Shown: piece by piece, positions 58,274 through 64,000 of the stretch
How positions within the stretch are numbered: the first letter of the stretch is position 1
Layout: the number at the start of each line of letters is the position of its first letter
Origin: Bacteroidales bacterium UBA3824
GTDB lineage: Bacteria > Bacteroidota > Bacteroidia > Bacteroidales > UBA3824
Assembly (NCBI GenBank): GCA_002393195.1
Contig: DGIK01000079.1
Location: 23,027 to 87,026 of the forward strand
Direction of reading: 5' to 3'
Length of the DNA: 64,000 nucleotides
Position numbers and translations under genes: made by a program
The notes under the pieces: generated by a model
The model's database searches: none
Told to the model about the DNA's origin: nothing
The model's input: only the letters and a program-made list of their open reading frames with translations

Positions 58274-61200
58274 ATGGCGCAATCGCAAGAAAAGACGTAC
58301 CGGCTTGGGATCGACATTGGTTCCACTACCGCAAAGGCAGTGATATTCGACAGCGAAGGACAAATTGTTTTCCACAAGTACGGAAAGCACAATACATTCA
58401 TATATAAGGCTCTCATAGATACTATCGCCGACGCTATACAACTACTCGGCGACATCCCCGTGTCGTGCGCCATCACGGGTACAGCCGGAATGGGCGTTTG
58501 CGAAAGGCACGGCATCAAATTCGTACAAGAAGTAATTGCCGCAACCACCGTTGTATCAAGGCTATATCCGCAGGTAAAAACTCTCGTTGACATCGGCGGC
58601 GAAGATACAAAGATGATATTCTTCAACGAGGGCAAGAGTCCCGACATCCGCATGAACGGCAACTGCGCGGGCGGCACGGGCGCATTCATCGAACAGATGG
58701 CCACACTCCTCGAAACCAAAATCGAGGACATGGACGCCCTCGCCACACAATCCCAAAACCACTACCCTATCGCCTCTCGATGCGGCGTATTCGCCAAGAC
58801 CGACATACAAAACCTCCTCGCCCGCAAAGTGCCCAAGGCAGACATTGCGTCGTCGATATTCCACGCCGTTGCAATACAAAGCCTCAACACACTTTCGCGC
58901 GGCTACGACGTGCTGCCCAAAGTGATGTTCATTGGCGGACCTCTGACGTTCATGCCGCAGCTCCGCAAAAAAATGCTCGACGCCATGCACATCACCGACA
59001 ATGAGATGATAATGCCCGAATATTCGGCATACTTCCCGGCGCAAGGCGCAGCGATGGAATCCGAAGGCGAGGCTACGCATCTATTGTCGTCGTTAATAAA
59101 AACATTCCACGAAAACCAAAACGCCGCCACCGAGCGCAAAGACCGCCTTACGCCGCTATTCAAGGACGAAGACGAATACCGCAAATGGCTCGCCGACCGC
59201 AACATCGTAAACCCCGTCCGCAAGACCCTCGCCGAATACGACGGACGCTACCTCTACCTCGGCATCGATTCGGGAAGCACCACGAGCAAGGTAATCATAA
59301 TGGGCGACCATAATGAAATCCTGTATTCTCATTACGTAAGCAACGGCGGCAACACCCTCGGCAAAATCCACGCCGCCATCAAGGACTTCCGCGACCAAAA
59401 CGCCCAGACCATCCGCGACAAAAATCTCATAATCCGCGCCTCGGCTGTAACAGGCTACGGCGAAGACCTCGTGAAAGCCGCATTGTCGATAGATTACGGC
59501 ATCGTGGAGACCTTGGCACATTTTAGCGCGGCTCAATTCCTCAATCCCAAAGTCGATTTCATCATGGACATCGGCGGACAGGACATGAAGGCTATTTTCA
59601 TACAGAATGGCGTCATCAACCGCATCGAACTCAACGAAAGTTGCTCCGCCGGCTGCGGAAGTTTCATAGAGACATTTGCAAAGACACTGGGACTTACAAC
59701 GCCCGACTTTGCGCAATCTGCCTGCCGCGCCGACGCTCCATGCGACCTCGGCACGAGATGCACCGTCTTTATGAACAGCAAGGTAAAACAGAGCCTCCGC
59801 GAAAACGCCACAATCTCCGATATTTCTGCGGGATTGGCATATAGCGTCATCAAAAACGCACTCTTTAAAGTCCTGAAACTCAAAAACTTCTCCGAACTCG
59901 GCAAAACCATTGTCGTCCAGGGCGGCACATTCAGGAATCCGGCGGTTTATAGAGCGTTGGAGGTACTGACGGGTCAAAAACTCACTTCCACCGACACGCC
60001 CGAAATGATGGGCGCATTTGGCGCGGCTCTCTACGCCAAGACCAAGGCGGATGCCGAAAACCTCGCCCAAAGCACTTTCATAGGTCTCGACGACATAGAC
60101 AAGGCGTTGGAATACACCAACAGACAGATAATGTGCAAGGGCTGCGAAAACAACTGCCTTGTAACCTCGTTCCGCTTCCAAAACAAGCACACATACTATT
60201 CCGGCAACAAGTGCCAAAAAGTGTTCAACTCCAAGGGCGCGGAGACCGAAAAGGGCGAAAACCTCTTCGCAATCCGTTACAAGATGCTCTTCGACCGCAC
60301 ACAGAATCTCACAAACCCAAAGATGACCGTCGCCATACCGAGGGTTTTGAACCAATACAGCAACTATCCGTTTTGGCATACTCTCTTTACAGAATGTAAT
60401 ATAAAAGTGATTCTGACGCCTCCAACGACAATGCCAATGTACGAAACCGGCGCGGGCACTATAATGAGCGACAACATCTGTTTCCCGGCCAAAATTGTAC
60501 ACGGGCACATTGCGTGGGCTATTGCGCAAAAGCCCGATAGAATATTCTATCCGATAGTTACTTACGAAAAAAACGAGTTCAACAATACCGAAAATTCTTT
60601 CAACTGCCCCATCGTATCGGGCTACTCCGACGTAGTGCGCTCCTCGATGGACCCGATGGGCAAGCACGGCATACCTTTCGACAATCCCGTCGTCAATTTC
60701 AACGATGAAGAATTGCTATATCGTGCTTGCAAGAAGTACCTGAAATCCATTGGCATTAGCGGCAGCGAGATTAAGAAAGCCTTTAAGTCTGCGCTTTTGG
60801 CCCAAGCCGAATACCGCTCGCAGATTGCAGTGAAGGCGATGGAGATAATCGAAAACGCCAAACACAACAACAAACTCCTCGTTGTGCTTGCCGGACGACC
60901 TTACCACGCCGACCCGCTCATCAACCAAAAAACCCCCGACATCATCGCCGACCTTGGCGCAAGCGTCATCAGCGAAGATTCGTTGGCGGCATATTTGGAC
61001 GTGATGGATTTGCAGGTGATTCCGCAATGGGCATATCCAAACCGCATACTCAACGCCGCTCAATGGGTCGCACAGCAAGACCACAACATCACTTTTGTAC
61101 AACTCAATTCATTTGGCTGCGGACCCGACGCGGTTTTGGTGGACGAAGTTACCGACATACTCCGTGCCGCCGGCAAGAGCAATACCGTAATCCGCATCGA

Positions 61201-62530
61201 CGAAATTTCGTCCACGGGCAGCATATTGCTGCGTCTGCGCTCGCTTATGGAATCGTACAAGGTGATGGACTTGCGCAACCGTCCCGCACGCCACGAAAGG
61301 GCAAAGGTGAAGCCTTTTGGCAGCGAAGACCGCTCCCGCACAATCCTCGCGCCATACTTCGCGGAGGGTTACAGCGACATCCTGCCCAAATTCTTCGAGA
61401 TGGCGGGCTACAACCTCGTCAACCTCCCCAAACCCGACAAGCGCAGCGTCGAGTGGGGTCTCCGTTATGCCAACAATGAGATTTGCTACCCCGCCACGAT
61501 TGTCATCGGCGATATGATAAAGGCTCTCAAGGAGGGACAATACGACCGCCACAAAATAGCATTTGCCATCACGCAGACCGGCGGACAGTGCCGCGCCTCA
61601 TCGTACTTGGCGTTGATGAAAAAAGCGTTGATTTCGGCGGGCTATCCCGACATTCCGATTATTGCAGTAGGCACGGCGGGCAAGACCATCAACAGCCAGC
61701 CGGGTTTTCAAGTCAACTGGATGAAACTCCTGCCGACAATGCTGCCGACGGTGATTTTTACCGACACGTTGCTCCGTCTGTATTACATACTCGCCGTCCG
61801 CGAACGCCAGAAGGGCGACGCTCTCGCCTTCAAGGAAAAATACATGGAGCTCCTCAAGGACGAAGTGCCTTACAATCAGCCCAAAAAGATTTATGAATTG
61901 ATGGCGCAGATGGTGGACGCCGCCAATCATATCGAAGTATATGACCGCGACGTGCCAAAAATCGGCATCGTGGGCGAGATTTATGTCAAGTACAACAAGT
62001 TTGGACACCGTTTCATTTCCGACAAACTCGTTGAGGAAGGCGTGGAAGTGGTGTTCCCGCCGATATTGGAATTTTTCACGCAGGAGATTGTCAACGTCCG
62101 CAAGAATTGGGAGATGAACCTCTCGCACCGCAAATTCTCGGTGTGGGTGCTGTTGGAGTTTTTCAAGTATTACATCAACAACGCCATCTCCAAGGCCCAG
62201 AAGATTATGGAGAAATCCAAATACAAGGTTGCCTTCGAGAACATCAAGGACGTAGCCCACGAAGCGGAAGACATACTCTCGCTCAGCAACCAATTTGGCG
62301 AAGGCTGGCTCATCAGCGCGGAGATTTCGTCGTTTGCCCGTCAAGGCATCAAGAATATTATAAGCGTACAGCCCTTCGGCTGCATCGCCAACCAAATCAT
62401 CAGCAAGGGCATCGAGAAAAAACTCCGCAAAAAATACCCGGACCTGAATCTCCTGTTCCTCGACTACGACGACGGCGCAAGCGACGTGAATATCACGAAT
62501 AGGCTTTACTTTATGCTGAAGAATTTGTAA
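58274..62530 (+). CDS. giant acyl-CoA dehydratase activase fusion (BcrAD/BadFG + DUF2229)
   Basis: 1418 aa. Two ASKHA ATPase domains in tandem: residues 10-270 (GIDIGSTTAKAVIFD, GGEDTKMIFF, NCAGGTGAFIEQMA) and about 335-600 (GIDSGSTTSKVIIM, GGQDMKAIFI, SCSAGCGSFIETFA), each with the iron-sulphur Cys of 2-hydroxyacyl-CoA dehydratase activators. Then MCKGCENNCLV as a further Cys cluster, a DUF2229/HgdB-like region and a final 2-hydroxyglutaryl-CoA dehydratase D-like part. Activators use ATP to inject an electron into a dehydratase or related radical enzyme. The fused form is common in anaerobes; its target is unproven. Confidence 0.88.
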   Translation: MAQSQEKTYRLGIDIGSTTAKAVIFDSEGQIVFHKYGKHNTFIYKALIDTIADAIQLLGDIPVSCAITGTAGMGVCERHGIKFVQEVIAATTVVSRLYPQVKTLVDIGGEDTKMIFFNEGKSPDIRMNGNCAGGTGAFIEQMATLLETKIEDMDALATQSQNHYPIASRCGVFAKTDIQNLLARKVPKADIASSIFHAVAIQSLNTLSRGYDVLPKVMFIGGPLTFMPQLRKKMLDAMHITDNEMIMPEYSAYFPAQGAAMESEGEATHLLSSLIKTFHENQNAATERKDRLTPLFKDEDEYRKWLADRNIVNPVRKTLAEYDGRYLYLGIDSGSTTSKVIIMGDHNEILYSHYVSNGGNTLGKIHAAIKDFRDQNAQTIRDKNLIIRASAVTGYGEDLVKAALSIDYGIVETLAHFSAAQFLNPKVDFIMDIGGQDMKAIFIQNGVINRIELNESCSAGCGSFIETFAKTLGLTTPDFAQSACRADAPCDLGTRCTVFMNSKVKQSLRENATISDISAGLAYSVIKNALFKVLKLKNFSELGKTIVVQGGTFRNPAVYRALEVLTGQKLTSTDTPEMMGAFGAALYAKTKADAENLAQSTFIGLDDIDKALEYTNRQIMCKGCENNCLVTSFRFQNKHTYYSGNKCQKVFNSKGAETEKGENLFAIRYKMLFDRTQNLTNPKMTVAIPRVLNQYSNYPFWHTLFTECNIKVILTPPTTMPMYETGAGTIMSDNICFPAKIVHGHIAWAIAQKPDRIFYPIVTYEKNEFNNTENSFNCPIVSGYSDVVRSSMDPMGKHGIPFDNPVVNFNDEELLYRACKKYLKSIGISGSEIKKAFKSALLAQAEYRSQIAVKAMEIIENAKHNNKLLVVLAGRPYHADPLINQKTPDIIADLGASVISEDSLAAYLDVMDLQVIPQWAYPNRILNAAQWVAQQDHNITFVQLNSFGCGPDAVLVDEVTDILRAAGKSNTVIRIDEISSTGSILLRLRSLMESYKVMDLRNRPARHERAKVKPFGSEDRSRTILAPYFAEGYSDILPKFFEMAGYNLVNLPKPDKRSVEWGLRYANNEICYPATIVIGDMIKALKEGQYDRHKIAFAITQTGGQCRASSYLALMKKALISAGYPDIPIIAVGTAGKTINSQPGFQVNWMKLLPTMLPTVIFTDTLLRLYYILAVRERQKGDALAFKEKYMELLKDEVPYNQPKKIYELMAQMVDAANHIEVYDRDVPKIGIVGEIYVKYNKFGHRFISDKLVEEGVEVVFPPILEFFTQEIVNVRKNWEMNLSHRKFSVWVLLEFFKYYINNAISKAQKIMEKSKYKVAFENIKDVAHEAEDILSLSNQFGEGWLISAEISSFARQGIKNIISVQPFGCIANQIISKGIEKKLRKKYPDLNLLFLDYDDGASDVNITNRLYFMLKNL

Positions 62531-62584
62531 AAAAAATTGCCTTTTCGTTTGGCGCGGTCGTTAATTATTTCTATTTTTGGCAAA

Positions 62585-62648
62585 AGTTTTACGGCTGTAG
62601 CCGTAAAACTATGTCAAAAACGGAAGTTTTACGGTTAGAGGCGTAAAA
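62585..62648. repeat. paired palindromes, AGTTTTACGGCT family
   Basis: AGTTTTACGGCT-GT-AGCCGTAAAACT (62585-62610) is nearly a perfect palindrome, and a second TTTTACG/CGTAAAA hairpin (62627-62648) follows. The 3' end of the first could act as a terminator after the activase gene. Confidence 0.7.
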
Positions 62649-62678
62649 AAAAGATTTGCGGATTTCAAGGAAAAAGTT

Positions 62679-62686
62679 TACATTTG
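62679..62686 (+). promoter_or_regulatory. -7 box TACATTTG for the DUF3800 gene pair
   Basis: Exact TAnnTTTG 62 bp before the ATG at 62748. Confidence 0.45.
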
Positions 62687-62747
62687 CAGTATTGAATAAC
62701 GCTTATGACAAACGAGTTAAGGAGTTGATAAAAAATACGAACCCAAA

Positions 62748-63434
62748 ATGATTGAAAAGACATTCAATATTTTTTGCGATGAAAGCACGCACCTTGAACA
62801 TGATGGACATCCATATATGGTATATGGGTATATTAGTATTGCTTCTAATCAGATAAAAATATGTAAGGAGCAAATAAATCACATCAAGGCAAAATATAAA
62901 TATGAAGGCGAATTAAAATGGACAAATATACACGACAAGACCTTTGAAATATACAAGGAACTTGTGGAGTATTTCTTTATGACGGATATGAGATTTCGCG
63001 CAGTAATAGTCGACAAGTCTCAAATAGACGAAACTCGCCCAGAATACACATTCAACGACTTTTATTTTCGCATGTACTTTCAACTACTCCACCATGAAAT
63101 AGATTTGGAAAACACGTACAATATCTATTTCGACATAAAGGATACGTGTAGTCAAGGGAAATTACGTAAGTTGAGAGACATCTTAAAATGGAATGCTTCC
63201 ATCAGGAATTTTCAGTATATCAGATCTCATGAAAGTGTTTTCCTTCAACTCGCAGATGTGCTGATGGGCGCGATTAACTATAATCTCAGGTTAGAAAAAG
63301 GTGATATTGAGGGTAAAGTCATTGCTAAACGGAAAATAGTTGACCACATAGCCAATCATACCGATATTTCATTGAAGCGCACGTCTCCATTGTCCGCAAA
63401 AAAATTTAACCTGTTCTTCATCACATTAAAATAG
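62748..63434 (+). CDS. DUF3800 RNase-H-fold protein
   Basis: 228 aa. IFCDESTHLEHDGHPYMVYG (the DES start), GELKWTNIHDKTFEIYKELV, IYFDIKDTCSQGKLRKLRD and HESVFLQLADVLMGAINYN are DUF3800 hallmarks; acidic residues D10, E54 and D125 or so could form an RNase-H-like metal site. DUF3800 proteins are often found on mobile DNA and near defence genes. AT-rich, with the gene below 8 bp downstream. Confidence 0.85.
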   Translation: MIEKTFNIFCDESTHLEHDGHPYMVYGYISIASNQIKICKEQINHIKAKYKYEGELKWTNIHDKTFEIYKELVEYFFMTDMRFRAVIVDKSQIDETRPEYTFNDFYFRMYFQLLHHEIDLENTYNIYFDIKDTCSQGKLRKLRDILKWNASIRNFQYIRSHESVFLQLADVLMGAINYNLRLEKGDIEGKVIAKRKIVDHIANHTDISLKRTSPLSAKKFNLFFITLK

Positions 63435-63441
63435 ACCGTAT

Positions 63442-63975
63442 ATGCCTTTTAATAAACTCAAAAAATATCCAAATCTATTGGACCTTGATTGTCTCGACGA
63501 AATATCGCGAACAAAATCACTTCGAGGAATCTTTGACAGAGACATCGCAGACAACAAAAATTTTACATTCATGAATAAATGCATCTATCCAATCAAATCG
63601 GATGGCATTCTTGACATGAACAGAGAATTTATGCACCTTACTACTGAGGAAATTGTAGAAGATGACGGGAATAAGCGACGTGTGTATGACAAACATCGTT
63701 CCGAGCGTTTACATTGGATTAAAACTCACACAGACGAACAAGTGAAGGACAGCGACATTGAAGTTTTCAGTATTACAGAACGCAATCAGCGCAAACGCAC
63801 GAACATTGATAGAACATATATATACAACAAAACACGGAAGTATGTGATAGTCTTGGAACCCCAAAAACGTAATGGAAACTCATATTACCTATTGACAGCC
63901 TATTATCTTAATAAAGAATATGGCGAGAAGCAAATAAAGAAAAAGTTGCAGGCGAAGTTGGATAAAATTCTATAA
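63442..63975 (+). CDS. nuclease-like protein (PBECR/RelE-Endou-like), tentative
   Basis: 177 aa, ending 25 bases before the window edge. The second half, ERLHWIKTHTDEQVKDSDIE, TYIYNKTRKYVIVLEPQKRN and YYLLTAYYLNKEYG, recalls the phage PBECR-type toxin-nuclease fold (strand pair with TAYYL and conserved Tyr/Lys/Arg). I do not see all catalytic residues, so the call is weak. AT-rich and coupled to the DUF3800 gene. Confidence 0.55.
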   Translation: MPFNKLKKYPNLLDLDCLDEISRTKSLRGIFDRDIADNKNFTFMNKCIYPIKSDGILDMNREFMHLTTEEIVEDDGNKRRVYDKHRSERLHWIKTHTDEQVKDSDIEVFSITERNQRKRTNIDRTYIYNKTRKYVIVLEPQKRNGNSYYLLTAYYLNKEYGEKQIKKKLQAKLDKIL

Positions 63976-64000
63976 AAAAACGCAGGGCTCGATATATGTC

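Noticed and set aside
59156-60667. 503-codon open frame antisense to the activase gene
   Set aside because: It runs opposite a gene with clear conserved motifs, has no signal, domain or promoter, and long antisense frames are expected opposite GC-richer codons.

Overview
The window looks like a chromosomal segment of a Bacteroidota (Bacteroidales-like) bacterium, probably uncultured. The evidence is the Bacteroidota -7 promoter element TAnnTTTG before most genes, few recognisable Shine-Dalgarno sites, the gene order DUF4271-hemD-rnpA, a type IX secretion sorting domain, SprB repeats, PD40/OmpA proteins and a porin-glnK-amt nitrogen operon. Most of it is housekeeping and envelope genes, with small AT-rich accessory islands between them. 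I see no rRNA, tRNA or CRISPR array. Layout: 0-2.6 kb has a secreted YidD-like/TPR protein, a small HTH gene with a long folded leader, and a YafQ-type toxin-antitoxin pair abutting a broken ParE gene. 2.7-10.4 kb holds a sugar permease, an amidohydrolase, an MBL hydrolase, HrpB helicase and a GNAT-HAD fusion.

10.4-18.3 kb is the most interesting part: an RNA-repair / RNA-quality-control island. It contains an RtcB ligase, two nearly identical WYL regulators, an unrecognised 276-aa protein, and a Ro60 (TROVE-vWA) protein preceded by two tandem folded RNAs that look like Y RNAs. The promoters of rtcB, the 276-aa gene and the Y RNA-ro60 unit carry the same 19-bp palindrome at the same distance from the -7 box, so they very probably form one regulon, plausibly run by the WYL proteins. 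A HUH-transposase-like gene and a secreted 57-bp-repeat protein sit between the two module copies.

18.3-36 kb: serine hydrolase, dCMP deaminase-S41 protease-HflX operon, AAA ATPase, mannose-1-P guanylyltransferase, DUF4271-hemD-rnpA, porin-PII-Amt operon, NUDIX regulator, RadC, a second toxin-antitoxin pair, and an acyltransferase-exonuclease III-RsgA operon. 36-45 kb: an AT-rich lipoprotein/beta-barrel pair, an alcohol dehydrogenase, an outer-membrane protein, a U32 protease and an AbiE abortive-infection pair.

44.6-57.5 kb is rich in surface proteins: a leucine-rich-repeat protein with a T9SS tail, a P-loop gene with a second folded leader, RdgB, an SprB-repeat protein, a PorE-like OmpA protein, secreted proteins and an M15 peptidase. 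57.6-64 kb: a small HTH gene, DUF1294, a 1418-aa dehydratase-activase fusion, and an AT-rich DUF3800 plus nuclease-like pair. Several families of palindromic, mostly paired hairpins are scattered between genes.
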